Assembly (NCBI GenBank): GCA_963707465.1
Contig: CAVPQK010000015.1
Span: 434,001 to 498,000 of the forward strand
Direction of reading: 5' to 3'
Length of the DNA: 64,000 bases
From: Bog-159 sp963707465
GTDB taxonomy: Bacteria; Acidobacteriota; Terriglobia; Bryobacterales; Bryobacteraceae
The notes under the pieces were generated by a model. The model had not been told where the DNA came from. It saw only the letters and a program-made list of their open reading frames with translations, and made no database searches. Shown piece by piece: positions 1-7,006 of this stretch (position 1 is the first letter of the stretch; each line of letters begins with the position of its first letter). Position numbers and translations under genes: made by a program.

Positions 1-1235
1 TGGAGCAACTGATCGGCCTCGAACTTGTCGCTGGCTCCGTTGAACGGCCGTACCATCAGGGCATCGCTGACGGTGAAGCCGGGCACTCCCATGCCGGTGC
101 GCAATGGCTCGCGCACGCCGCCCGTTTTTCCGGCGATCAGATCTTCGACGGTGGCTTCCAGGGTGTAGCGGCCCGCCGGCAAAGCCACTTCGCGCATGTA
201 ATAGATGTTGCCCACCCGCCGCGCGGCCAGCTTATTCAGCGGGCCGTGCAAAGTGACCGGCTTGCTCGCGCGCCAGACGATTTTGCCCGTAGCGTTTCGC
301 GCGATCTGGGTGACTTTGGCGCGCGCCGTATAGGTGCCCGCATTGTCGTCGATATCGAAATGCAGGGCATTCACCGGCGATTCGACCAGGAACAGGCCGC
401 GCATCGGCCCGGTGGTGTCTTCAATATTGGGGCCCCCGTCGACTTCGGTGATGCCGCCCTGGCCTGCCGACACGCTCATCTGCACGCCGAACGACTGCGA
501 ACTGCGGGGCGAAATGCGCATGAAGCGCGTGTGTACCGGTAAGTCTGTGGGCAAATCGGGCAGGGCCGCGGTACTGACGGGTCCAGCCGCGACAGGCGCC
601 GCATAGGCCGATTCCGCGGTCTTCGATCCGGCGGAGGCAATCAGCACGGTGGCGTCCAGCGCTTTGGGCTCGCGGATCAGCGCGCCGCCAGTCGATTGTC
701 CGAGTGACTGAAACGAACGGCTGGCATACTTGGAGGGAACTGCAGCGGGATCCAGCACCACCACGCGGATTGAATTGGCTTTGCAAAAGTCGATGGTTTG
801 CTTGAGCTGTGTCTCGGCGTCGGCCGAGAGCGGCGGCGTCTCGACCACCGTCACCAGAATGCGGAGCCCGGGGCGGCCCGCGAGCGCTTGCGCGGCGCGG
901 TCGAGAGAATTCAGGAATGTGTCCGGATCCGTATCGCGCGCTTCGCGAGCGGCGGTGAGGAAGGCGGGTTCGATCGTCTTGGCGGGGATCTTGGCGTCAA
1001 GCGTCAAAGCATCCACGCTGCCGCTGCGGCGAAGTTCGGCCGTGGAACCGGGCTCGCTCAACCAATGCCGGGAGGCGGCCATCACCGTCCGGGCGGCCTG
1101 GCGGCCGGCTTCCGCGCCCGCGGGTCCGAACAGGAAAATCGCGGAGCGGGCGGGTGGGGCGGGGTCGGCGGCTCGGAGACTCACGCACAGCGGCGTGATG
1201 AGCAGCCCGACAAGGGCGAAGGGGCGCATACCCAT
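1..1235 (-). CDS. Exported VWA-like protein, 3' end outside the window
   Basis: The reading frame is open from the ATG at 1235 to the left edge, so the C-terminus is missing. A second ATG at 1229 is an equally good start. The N-terminus (MRPFALVGLL, then a small-residue stretch ending SLRAADP) looks like a signal peptide. Residues about 100-150 (LRILVTVVETPPLS, then IRVVVLDP) resemble the late strands of the von Willebrand factor A fold found in acidobacterial VWFA-related exported proteins. I see no DxSxS metal site, so this is a degenerate VWA-like domain at best. It follows the ATL gene by 21 bp on the same strand, and a perfect palindrome lies just ahead of its start. The function is unknown. 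Confidence 0.6.
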   Translation of the reverse strand, partial: MGMRPFALVGLLITPLCVSLRAADPAPPARSAIFLFGPAGAEAGRQAARTVMAASRHWLSEPGSTAELRRSGSVDALTLDAKIPAKTIEPAFLTAAREARDTDPDTFLNSLDRAAQALAGRPGLRILVTVVETPPLSADAETQLKQTIDFCKANSIRVVVLDPAAVPSKYASRSFQSLGQSTGGALIREPKALDATVLIASAGSKTAESAYAAPVAAGPVSTAALPDLPTDLPVHTRFMRISPRSSQSFGVQMSVSAGQGGITEVDGGPNIEDTTGPMRGLFLVESPVNALHFDIDDNAGTYTARAKVTQIARNATGKIVWRASKPVTLHGPLNKLAARRVGNIYYMREVALPAGRYTLEATVEDLIAGKTGGVREPLRTGMGVPGFTVSDALMVRPFNGASDKFEADQLL

Positions 1236-1239
1236 GATG

Positions 1240-1249
1240 ATAACGTTAT
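1240..1249. promoter_or_regulatory. Palindrome ATAACGTTAT ahead of the VWA-like gene
   Basis: This perfect 10-bp palindrome lies 4 bp upstream of the ATG at 1235, between the ATL stop and the VWA-like start. The identical 10-mer occurs at 21590-21599, one base before the start of the BlaI-family repressor gene. An AT-rich 10-mer repeated at the same place in a GC-rich window suggests a shared operator. That the BlaI protein binds here is inference. Confidence 0.4.
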
Positions 1250-1256
1250 GCAGGCG

Positions 1257-1562
1257 TCATGGCAGCTTCCGCTTCACGCCGAAATCGAAAGCATGGCGGG
1301 CCATGTCCACGCGGCTGCCCCGAAAGGCGACGCCCTCGGCCTGCAAGCGCGTGCGCTGCTCCAGTCCCGCCGCGCCCGGCAGCCGGATGTGTCCCCCGGC
1401 TCCCAGCACGCGGTGCCACGGAATCCCGCCGGAGGCATTGTGCAGCGCCCAGGCGACTTGCCGGGCCGCGCCGGGGAAGCCCGCGGCGCGGGCCACATCG
1501 CCGTATGCCGCCACTCGGCCTTTGGGAATCCTGCGGATTGTGCGGCGGATCTGCTCCAGCAT
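1257..1562 (-). CDS. Alkyltransferase-like (ATL) protein of the MGMT family
   Basis: The protein is 101 residues from the ATG at 1562, the usual size of a stand-alone MGMT C-terminal domain. The active-site motif PCHRV of O6-alkylguanine transferases reads PWHRV here, so the alkyl-accepting cysteine is tryptophan. That substitution defines the ATL family, which binds alkylated guanine and flags it for nucleotide excision repair instead of repairing it directly. The helix-turn-helix region (GRVAAYGDVARAAG, then ARQVAWAL with the arginine finger) is intact. An ATG further upstream would extend the frame, but that extension is basic, non-homologous and covers a palindromic repeat. It is probably co-transcribed with the VWA-like gene. 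Confidence 0.88.
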   Translation of the reverse strand: MLEQIRRTIRRIPKGRVAAYGDVARAAGFPGAARQVAWALHNASGGIPWHRVLGAGGHIRLPGAAGLEQRTRLQAEGVAFRGSRVDMARHAFDFGVKRKLP

Positions 1563-1598
1563 CGCTCGTATTAGTTTACGACGTAGCTTGGTCGGGGG

Positions 1599-1634
1599 GC
1601 AGGCCCTCGGCCTGCGGCGGCCTCTCAGGCCGCC
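1599..1634. repeat. Dispersed double-hairpin repeat, copy 1
   Basis: Two perfect inverted repeats lie back to back: GCAGGCC-CTC-GGCCTGC (1599-1615) and GGCGGCCT-CTC-AGGCCGCC (1616-1634). It belongs to the same intergenic family as the copies near 17.8 and 56.5 kb. It follows the genes on neither side closely enough to be a simple terminator. Confidence 0.75.
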
Positions 1635-1710
1635 CAACTCTTTTTTTGTCCGATTGGAAGAGGCTTTCGATGCTGCCGCGACCGTACTCCTGCCTGCGCG
1701 CGCCAGGCCC

Positions 1711-1743
1711 TTGCAATCGTGCATGCGTAATGCATAATTGCAA
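1711..1743. repeat. Perfect nested AT-rich hairpin
   Basis: The 33 bases form arms TTGCAAT/ATTGCAA (1711-1717, 1737-1743) and an inner pair TGCAT/ATGCA (1720-1724, 1730-1734) around a 5-base loop. A symmetric 2-base mismatch separates the two stems. Its composition and lack of a T-tract differ from the GC-rich repeat family, so it may be a protein-binding operator. Confidence 0.5.
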
Positions 1744-1997
1744 TAGAGGCGTATACGGTTCAACACCGCGTTCAGCGCATATATGAACTTTATTGGCTCG
1801 TTTAACGGCGGCGGGACATCCCGTCCAATTGATGCAGGTCCTCCGGATACGATACCCTGGCCCTGGGAGGAGCGACGCGTTCCCTATCACCGCGGGGAGG
1901 GGGCTGCTGTTGTTGTGGCCCGCTTGGTTTCGGGAGGACCGCCAGCCCTGAAGTGAGACTTCTTACCGCAAGTCGGGTTCATAGTTCGAAAGGAACA

Positions 1998-3362
1998 ATG
2001 ATGACGAACTACGCGAAAGCATCATCTCCGAGCTGGGCCGCTTGTCGGCGGCCTTGGCTTTTACGCGTTTCCGTCCTCGCCGCGCTCGCGATGTTCATGC
2101 CGCACCCCGTCGCCGCCCAGACCACAGCCTACCAAACCCTCTATAGCTTCCAGGGCAGCCCTGACGGCGCCGATCCCACTGCGGCCGTAATCATTGGTAA
2201 GAATGGCGCGCTTTATGGCACCACTTACGAGGGTGGCGCGTCCAAGGTCGGCACGGCCTTTGTGTTGGCCAAACCGACGGGAGAGCCTTGGAAGGAAACG
2301 GTGCTCTATAGTTTTGGGTCCGATGGAAGTTACCCCCGGGCGCCGTTGGTCTTTGGCCGCACGGGAGCGCTTTACGGCACCCTGATTGGGGGTAGCGTGA
2401 TCTTCGAATTGACGCCACCGTCAACGGCGGGGAGCGCGTGGACGCAAACCACCTTGTACACAGTCAGTTATTTGGAAGCGATGCCCAACGGGCCGTTGCT
2501 TTTCGGTCCTGGTGGAACGATCTACGCCACGACTGAAGGAGCGCCAGCGTCCGAGACCGGCCAGATAATCGCGCTGGCTCCGCCCACGACGCCGGGGGGG
2601 GCTTGGACGGAGTCTGTGCTATATGCTTTTGGAGGTGCGCCAGACGGGTCAAACCCCACAGCCGGCGTGGTGTCCGAGGGCGGATCGCTATTCGGGACCA
2701 CGCTCTATGGAGGTGATGAGTTTTGTTTTGGCCCGTACGGTTGCGGAGTGGCCTACAAGCTCACGCCGCCAACAGCACCCGGTGGCGCCTGGACGGAGAC
2801 GATCCTACATACGTTCGGCGAGGTGTCTGACGACGGTATAGAACCCATGGCCCCCCTTACGGTGGGCCCGGGGGGAGTGCTATATGGGACCACTGAGTTT
2901 GGCGGTCCTGGCACGTGCCTGAGTTTGGGCGGCCCTTATCAAGGGTGCGGCACTGTTTTCCAGTTGACACCGCCAGCGGTGCCGGGAGGAACCTGGACCG
3001 AGTCGATCCTCCACAACTTTGGAGTTACCAGCGGCGACGGGGTTGCCCCGGTCGCCGGTGTTGTGATGGGTAAGAACGGAGACCTCTATGGTACGACCCA
3101 GTGGGGCGGCAGCGCCGCCTCGGCATCGGCTTGCCCGGAGGGTTCTGCAGTCGCCGGCTGCGGCATCGTATTTGAATTGACGCCACCCTCTACGCCGGGC
3201 GGCGCTTGGACGGAAACGGTGCTGCACAGCTTCTCGGGCCAGGATGGGGATGGCGCAATTTCACAGGCAGCTCTGACTCTGAGTTCGAGCGGGGTGCTCT
3301 ACGGTACCACCTCTGCGGGCGGAACCGCCGGAAAAGGCACGGTATTTTCCCTGGTGCCCTGA
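1998..3362 (+). CDS. Secreted GloVer tandem-repeat protein
   Basis: The start at 1998 is chosen because AAAGGA lies about 4 bases upstream; a second ATG follows directly. The signal peptide is a basic stretch (RRPWLLR), a hydrophobic core and a cut near PVAAQ. The rest is about eight repeats of 45-60 residues with the pattern LYSFxGxxDGxxPxAxxxxxxGxLYGTTxxGG, then GxVFxLTPP. This matches the choice-of-anchor GloVer repeat family (TIGR03803 as I recall it), which is abundant in Acidobacteria and probably forms a beta-propeller-like fold. No C-terminal anchor domain is present: the protein stops right after the last FSLVP. The role is unknown, presumably at the cell surface or secreted. Confidence 0.85.
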   Translation: MMTNYAKASSPSWAACRRPWLLRVSVLAALAMFMPHPVAAQTTAYQTLYSFQGSPDGADPTAAVIIGKNGALYGTTYEGGASKVGTAFVLAKPTGEPWKETVLYSFGSDGSYPRAPLVFGRTGALYGTLIGGSVIFELTPPSTAGSAWTQTTLYTVSYLEAMPNGPLLFGPGGTIYATTEGAPASETGQIIALAPPTTPGGAWTESVLYAFGGAPDGSNPTAGVVSEGGSLFGTTLYGGDEFCFGPYGCGVAYKLTPPTAPGGAWTETILHTFGEVSDDGIEPMAPLTVGPGGVLYGTTEFGGPGTCLSLGGPYQGCGTVFQLTPPAVPGGTWTESILHNFGVTSGDGVAPVAGVVMGKNGDLYGTTQWGGSAASASACPEGSAVAGCGIVFELTPPSTPGGAWTETVLHSFSGQDGDGAISQAALTLSSSGVLYGTTSAGGTAGKGTVFSLVP

Positions 3363-3380
3363 GCCATTCGAGCTCCAGTC

Positions 3381-4094
3381 ATGCCCTACTTCGTAAATGG
3401 AGAACTGATTACGGACGCCCGGATTCGCGCCGAAGAAGCGCGGATCCGCCAGCACTTGAAGTGGCGGGACATACCCGACGAGGGCGCGCGCGCGAAGAGC
3501 ATTCGGGCGGAGGCGGAATTCGCCGCCATTGACGCCCTGCTCCTGGAGCAGATGGCGGCCTGCGATTCCCGGCCCGTCGATCCGGCGCTAGTGGAGCAGC
3601 AGCTACGGGCGCTGAGGGTTGTAGCCAACGGCCGCAATATCCCCGGGGACGGGGCGGTGCGGGCTCGGATCGGGCAGCATCTGCGTTTGCAGCGCACCGC
3701 CGCCGAGATGTCTGCCGCGGCCGCCAAACCAACGCCGGCCGCCATAGAAGCTTTTTATCAGGCGCACCGCGACAACTTCCGCGGCTGCGCGGCCTTCCAG
3801 GCGTCGCACATTGTGAAGCACGTCAACGCGCAGCAGAGCCAGGAGCAGGCGCGCGCGGGCATCGAAGCGGCCCTCACGGATTTGGAAGGCGGCGCCAGCT
3901 TCGCGGAAGTTGCGGATCGCCACTCCGACTGCCAGGAGAAGAGCAGCGATCCGGGCGAGTTTCTGGCCGGAACCATGGTGCAGGAGTTTGAAAATGCAGC
4001 GCAATCACGGCATTTTTTGAGTCCCGCGTGCAGGCTACTCGTGCGTCGCCATTATATCCCGTTCCTTGAGCCTCGATCCGGCCCGGTGCGGTAA
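3381..4094 (+). CDS. Parvulin-type peptidyl-prolyl isomerase, C-terminally truncated
   Basis: Residues 1-125 form an alpha-helical region like the chaperone part of NifM/SurA/PrsA-type proteins. From about 130 the sequence enters a parvulin domain (FQASHIVKHV, then LEGGASFAEVADRHSDC, SSDPGEFLAGTMVQEFENA). Homology then stops. The family's last third, with the conserved FGxHI histidine segment, is replaced by about 30 unrelated residues ending at 4094. No other frame restores it, so this looks like a deletion or rearrangement and not a simple frameshift. There is no signal peptide, so it would be cytoplasmic. Isomerase activity is doubtful; a chaperone role is possible. Confidence 0.7.
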   Translation: MPYFVNGELITDARIRAEEARIRQHLKWRDIPDEGARAKSIRAEAEFAAIDALLLEQMAACDSRPVDPALVEQQLRALRVVANGRNIPGDGAVRARIGQHLRLQRTAAEMSAAAAKPTPAAIEAFYQAHRDNFRGCAAFQASHIVKHVNAQQSQEQARAGIEAALTDLEGGASFAEVADRHSDCQEKSSDPGEFLAGTMVQEFENAAQSRHFLSPACRLLVRRHYIPFLEPRSGPVR

Positions 4095-4126
4095 CGAATG
4101 GTGTATTCTCAGAGAAGGAGCGCATA

Positions 4127-4390
4127 ATGGCAAGCCTCGATTGGTCACAATGCCCCGCCGTGGAGAGCATCCCCGGCAAGCGTAGCGGAGCGTGGGTTTT
4201 CAGGGACACCCGCACGCCGGTTTCGGTGGTGTTTGAGAATCTGGAAGCGGGGGCGACCATCGTCGAGGTGATGGACTGGTTTCACGTCACGCGGGAACAG
4301 GTGGCTGCAGTGCTTGAATTTGCGGCCCGCAGTCTTGACGTGCCTGCGCCACCGCTCCCCACCCAGACGGTCGATGCTCATACTCTTTGA
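4127..4390 (+). CDS. DUF433-family antitoxin
   Basis: The 87-residue protein starts 7 bases after AAGGAG. Its core reads RGTRTPVSVVFENLE-like (here RDTRTPVSVV), then GATIVEVMDWFHVTREQVAAVLEFAA. This is the short helix-turn-helix typical of DUF433 proteins, which pair with PIN-like DUF5615 toxins. Its 3' end overlaps the start of such a toxin by 17 bases, the usual translational coupling. Because that toxin is truncated, this antitoxin now appears to be an orphan. Confidence 0.82.
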   Translation: MASLDWSQCPAVESIPGKRSGAWVFRDTRTPVSVVFENLEAGATIVEVMDWFHVTREQVAAVLEFAARSLDVPAPPLPTQTVDAHTL

Positions 4391-4559
4391 CAACGGAACC
4401 CCTGCCCCGTTGCGCTTTGCCCTTAAAGGTCATGTTGTCGTCGAGGCGATCGAACGTGGATGGGATAGGCTTGTCAACGGCTACGTCGAAAGGGTTGTTG
4501 CCGCCGTGGACGCAGCCAGGCCGGGCAGTTACGCCGAAGTCGGCATTCCCTTCGCTTAA
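4374..4559 (+). pseudogene. Truncated DUF5615 PIN-like toxin
   Basis: The ATG at 4374 gives MLILFDNGTPAPLRFAL, then HVVVEAIERGWDRLVNG, which is the N-terminal part of a DUF5615 PIN-like nuclease with the first acidic residue (FDNGT). After about 40 residues the homology fades into YVERVVAAVDAARPG and the frame stops at 61 residues, roughly half the family length. The second acidic cluster (VTTDKN-type motif) is absent in every frame. The nuclease must be inactive. Confidence 0.7.
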
Positions 4560-4634
4560 GCTCGCAGCCGTCCCCTCTAGGTAGCATACCCAAGCCCGCA
4601 AAAATCCCATGAGAATCTTTTCATCATTTTTTTG

Positions 4635-4663
4635 TTGACACCATTGGGACATAAGCGTTACTT
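4635..4663 (+). promoter_or_regulatory. Sigma-70-type promoter ahead of the M-box
   Basis: TTGACA at 4635-4640 and TTACTT at 4658-4663 are separated by exactly 17 bases. Transcription would begin near 4670, about 15-20 bases before the riboswitch aptamer, where a leader promoter should be. Confidence 0.55.
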
Positions 4664-4684
4664 TGAAATTGGTAGTTGTATTGC

Positions 4685-4812
4685 ATGGATCCTCGGTAGG
4701 CGAGGCGTCCGCGCGGCAAACAAGCCACTGCCCTAAAGCGTCCAAAGATGCTGGCAGTCAGGGTAGACCAGGAACTCCCGGGTTAAGGGTTTTCCTAATG
4801 TGGCTGAGGTCT
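4685..4812 (+). promoter_or_regulatory. M-box (ykoK-type) Mg2+ riboswitch
   Basis: The RNA would carry the M-box landmarks in order: GTAGGCGAGGC (4696-4706), CAAGCCACTGCCC (4721-4733), AAAGCGTC then AAAGATGC forming a small stem (4735-4751), CAGGGTAGACCAGGAAC-like sequence (4759-4775), and a closing strand GGCTGAGGTC (4802-4811) whose GAGG can pair with CCTC at 4691-4694. M-boxes fold around several Mg2+ ions and shut off Mg2+ transporter genes when Mg2+ is plentiful. The next long gene encodes an Nramp-related transporter of the type known to sit behind M-boxes in other bacteria. The identification is by eye against the consensus, so a covariance-model search would be decisive. Confidence 0.72.
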
Positions 4813-4887
4813 TCGGATCTCTCACGGCGCGCGGTGCTGAAGCTTGGACCCGTTGGGGAATCCGTCAGCGATCGTTCTGCGATAGTT

Positions 4888-4929
4888 GGCCATTTCTCTG
4901 CGCCGGGGGAAATGGCTTTTTCATTTCCC
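4888..4929 (+). promoter_or_regulatory. Mutually exclusive hairpins in the leader
   Basis: Stem A pairs GGCCATTT (4888-4895) with AAATGGCT (4910-4917). Stem B pairs GGGAAATG (4907-4914) with CATTTCCC (4922-4929) around a 7-base loop. Bases 4910-4914 belong to both, so only one stem can form at a time. Stem B ends about 18 bases before the Shine-Dalgarno of the short leader ORF. It lacks a clean U-tract, so control of translation or of Rho access is as likely as intrinsic termination. Confidence 0.5.
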
Positions 4930-4958
4930 GCCTGCTTCTCTCGCCTCCAGAAAGGTAT

Positions 4959-5030
4959 ATGGAACCTAAAGACGATCGCCCTCCTAGTACGGACGGGCAA
5001 ATCGTGGAAGAGACGGTTGTGATCCGGTAG
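4959..5030 (+). CDS. Possible 23-residue Mg2+-sensing leader peptide
   Basis: An ATG at 4959 follows AGAAAGG by about 4 bases and encodes MEPKDDRPPSTDGQIVEETVVIR. It lies between the M-box and the transporter gene. The N-terminus is acidic and proline-rich (E-P, D-D, P-P within nine codons). In enterobacteria the mgtA leader encodes a peptide, MgtL, that also begins Met-Glu-Pro, and acidic/proline runs of this kind destabilise ribosomes at low Mg2+. Similar function here is inference from position and composition. The 222 bases from here to the transporter start show no other recognisable element apart from the transporter's own ribosome site. Confidence 0.4.
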   Translation: MEPKDDRPPSTDGQIVEETVVIR

Positions 5031-5252
5031 CGGTACCCTCCTCTATCGCCTCGCCCGCGCTTCTTCCACACGCTTGAATCGGTGGTGAACGCGGGGGTCG
5101 GGGCGCCAGTTTTCCCTCACCCTCAAAATCGATCGGTCTGGTAGCTCGCCGTTGTATTTTGCGTTCCGGCATCGCCGGCGCGCACCGTACCAACACGCGC
5201 CAGCCGGGACGTGTCCGCGCGAGCGGCGCACAAACAGGAAAGGGGGTAAGCG

Positions 5253-6599
5253 ATGATCGACAAAGCGCTCAGCATGACCGCGGCTACCGTGGAAGCCGAA
5301 GTGATGCCGGTGCGCGGCCGCGTGGTGAAATCCAAATGGACGCGCGATCTGCTCACCTTCCTCATGGTCTTCGGCCCCGGCCTGATCGTCATGGTTGCGG
5401 ACAACGACGCGGGCGCCGTGTCCACCTACAGCCAGGCCGGCGCGCAATACGGCACGCATCTGCTCTGGATCGTTCTGCTCTTATTGCCGGTCTGTTACTT
5501 CATACAGGAAATGGTCGTGCGCCTGGGCATCGCCACGGGCAAGGGCCACGCCGCCATGATCTACCAGCGGTTTGGCAAGTGGTGGGGGCTGTTCTCCCTG
5601 GTCGACTTGCAATTGGTCAACTTCCTGACCCTGGTCACCGAGTTTGCGGCCATCAACCTGGCGCTGAGTAAGATGGGCGTCGATCCCCGCTACGGCGTGC
5701 CGCTGGCGGCCGTAGGCCTGGTGTTCCTGGTGATGACGGGCAGTTACCGCCGCTGGGAGCGCACGGTCGTGTTTCTGTGCCTGCTGGATTTCGCCTGGTT
5801 TGCGATCGCCTTCCGCCTCGGTCCGCCAGTCAGTCAGGTCGTGCGGCATGCCCTGGTCCCGTCCATGCCGGCGGGCGGGATCACGCCGGAGCTCATGTTC
5901 CTGGTGATCGCGATCGTGGGCACCACTATTGCGCCCTGGCAGCTTTTCTTCCAGCAAAGCTGCATCGCCGACAAGCGGTTGCGCTTTGCCGACCTGAAAT
6001 GGGCGCGCCTGGACACCTTCCTGGGCGCTTGCGTGACCATCACGGCGGCCGTGTGCATGATGATCGCCGGAGCGGCCTCCCACACGCACGGCTTCCGCTT
6101 CACCGATCCGGCGCAGATGGCGGCCGATATCGGCACGTTCGCGGGCCCGGTGATGCGCAACTTGATCCTGCTGATGATGATCAACGCGGCCGTGTTGGGC
6201 ACCACGGCGATCTCGCTGTCCAGCGCCTGGGCCTACGGTGAAGTCCGCGGCTGGCCGCACAGCCTGCAATTACCGTGGCGCGAGGCGCGCGGCTTCTATT
6301 CGCTTTACCTGCTTTCCGTAGCCGCCGCCGCGGGCATCGTGCTCATCCCGCGTGCGCCGCTGCAACTGATTATTCTCGGCGTGCAGGTGCTGGCCGGCGT
6401 CATTCTGCCGTCCGCGATTATTTTCCTGCAGCTTCTGCTGAACGATAAAGAACTCCTGGGCGAGTACGCCAACAAGCCTTGGAACAACTGGGTGAACTGG
6501 ACCATTATCGCCGTCCTGTTCATTTTGTCCCTGATTCTGGCGGCGCAGGTGGCCGCTCCGAACCTTTTCCCGTCCGCCGTAGGCGGGCCAGCCACTTGA
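5253..6599 (+). CDS. Nramp-related Mg2+ transporter (NRMT type)
   Basis: This 448-residue inner-membrane protein has the Nramp/APC-fold arrangement of about 11-12 helices. Helix 1 keeps the GPG entrance (41-43) and the A-G-A-Q-Y-G segment, but the DPGN metal motif is replaced by DNDAG (50-54). In helix 6 the transition-metal ligand motif MPHN is replaced by APWQ (227-230), so the soft methionine ligand for Mn/Fe is gone. Both changes are those of Nramp-related Mg2+ transporters, and the upstream M-box agrees. The start at 5253 follows GGAAAGGGGG. A coupled 72-residue membrane protein follows 14 bases downstream. Substrate assignment is inference, supported by two independent lines. Confidence 0.82.
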   Translation: MIDKALSMTAATVEAEVMPVRGRVVKSKWTRDLLTFLMVFGPGLIVMVADNDAGAVSTYSQAGAQYGTHLLWIVLLLLPVCYFIQEMVVRLGIATGKGHAAMIYQRFGKWWGLFSLVDLQLVNFLTLVTEFAAINLALSKMGVDPRYGVPLAAVGLVFLVMTGSYRRWERTVVFLCLLDFAWFAIAFRLGPPVSQVVRHALVPSMPAGGITPELMFLVIAIVGTTIAPWQLFFQQSCIADKRLRFADLKWARLDTFLGACVTITAAVCMMIAGAASHTHGFRFTDPAQMAADIGTFAGPVMRNLILLMMINAAVLGTTAISLSSAWAYGEVRGWPHSLQLPWREARGFYSLYLLSVAAAAGIVLIPRAPLQLIILGVQVLAGVILPSAIIFLQLLLNDKELLGEYANKPWNNWVNWTIIAVLFILSLILAAQVAAPNLFPSAVGGPAT

Positions 6600-6613
6600 T
6601 GGAGGAAACGAAA

Positions 6614-6832
6614 ATGGCAACGATGGTAAATCCGATTGACATGGAAACAAGAAAGAACCATTTCGTAGTGGTTCATCCGCTGGATGACGTGCTCGAAACC
6701 AAGGTGGATATGGACGCGCTCGGCCCCATGCCCATGACCCGCAGCGTGCGGCTCTCCCTGCTGAGTCTGCGCGCGTACCTGATTCTGATGGTTCTGCTGG
6801 TCGTCTATCACGTGGTGATGCTGGCGCGGTAG
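6614..6832 (+). CDS. Small single-span membrane protein coupled to the transporter
   Basis: The ATG at 6614 follows GGAGGAAA and lies 14 bases after the transporter stop, so it is almost certainly translated from the same message. The 72-residue product has a soluble N-terminal half (NHFVVVHPLDDVLETKVDMDALGPMP) and one C-terminal transmembrane helix (LILMVLLVVYHVVML). I do not recognise a family. Its position suggests an accessory subunit or regulator of the Nramp-related transporter, comparable in size to the small proteins that modulate other Mg2+ transporters. This is inference from context. Confidence 0.65.
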   Translation: MATMVNPIDMETRKNHFVVVHPLDDVLETKVDMDALGPMPMTRSVRLSLLSLRAYLILMVLLVVYHVVMLAR

Positions 6833-6853
6833 GACAGGCCTCCCGGCCTGTCC
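6832..6853. repeat. Dispersed hairpin repeat, short form
   Basis: GGACAGGCC-TCCC-GGCCTGTCC is a perfect 9-bp inverted repeat that begins at the stop codon of the small membrane protein. The identical 22-mer recurs at 57960-57981. In this position it could act as a transcription terminator or message-stabilising stem. Confidence 0.7.
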
Positions 6854-6881
6854 GCACACTGATGAAAAGGAGGCAAGCCCA

Positions 6882-6989
6882 ATGCGGACAAAAACAAAAC
6901 GGGTGGTGCGCTGCGCCAGCCGCTGGCTTCAGCGGTTTCTGGACGTGCGTTTTCCCGTCGATGTGCCTTGTGGGCGCCGCACCCAATGA
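6882..6989 (+). CDS. Possible 35-residue basic protein
   Basis: AAAAGGAGG lies 8 bases ahead of the ATG at 6882, the strongest ribosome site in the neighbourhood. The frame encodes MRTKTKRVVRCASRWLQRFL, then DVRFPVDVPCGRRTQ. It is strongly basic, has two cysteines and an amphipathic stretch. It lies between the transporter unit and the PhoU-like gene, 17 bases before the latter. No family is recognised. The ribosome site is the main argument for it being real. Confidence 0.35.
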   Translation: MRTKTKRVVRCASRWLQRFLDVRFPVDVPCGRRTQ

Positions 6990-7006
6990 AGGCGTCTAGC
7001 TAAGCC

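Larger units (their letters stand above)
1563..1997. other. Gene-free stretch holding two palindromic structures
   Basis: This 435-bp stretch separates the leftward ATL gene from the rightward GloVer gene. It contains a double-hairpin repeat (1599-1634) and an AT-rich hairpin (1711-1743), both listed separately. No coding frame in it has a recognisable product. It must hold promoters for both flanking genes, but I could not assign -35/-10 boxes with confidence. Confidence 0.5.

Noticed and set aside
4663..5022. 119-codon frame across the M-box leader
   Set aside because: It would translate the aptamer itself, has no ribosome site, and its product resembles nothing; the RNA explanation is better.
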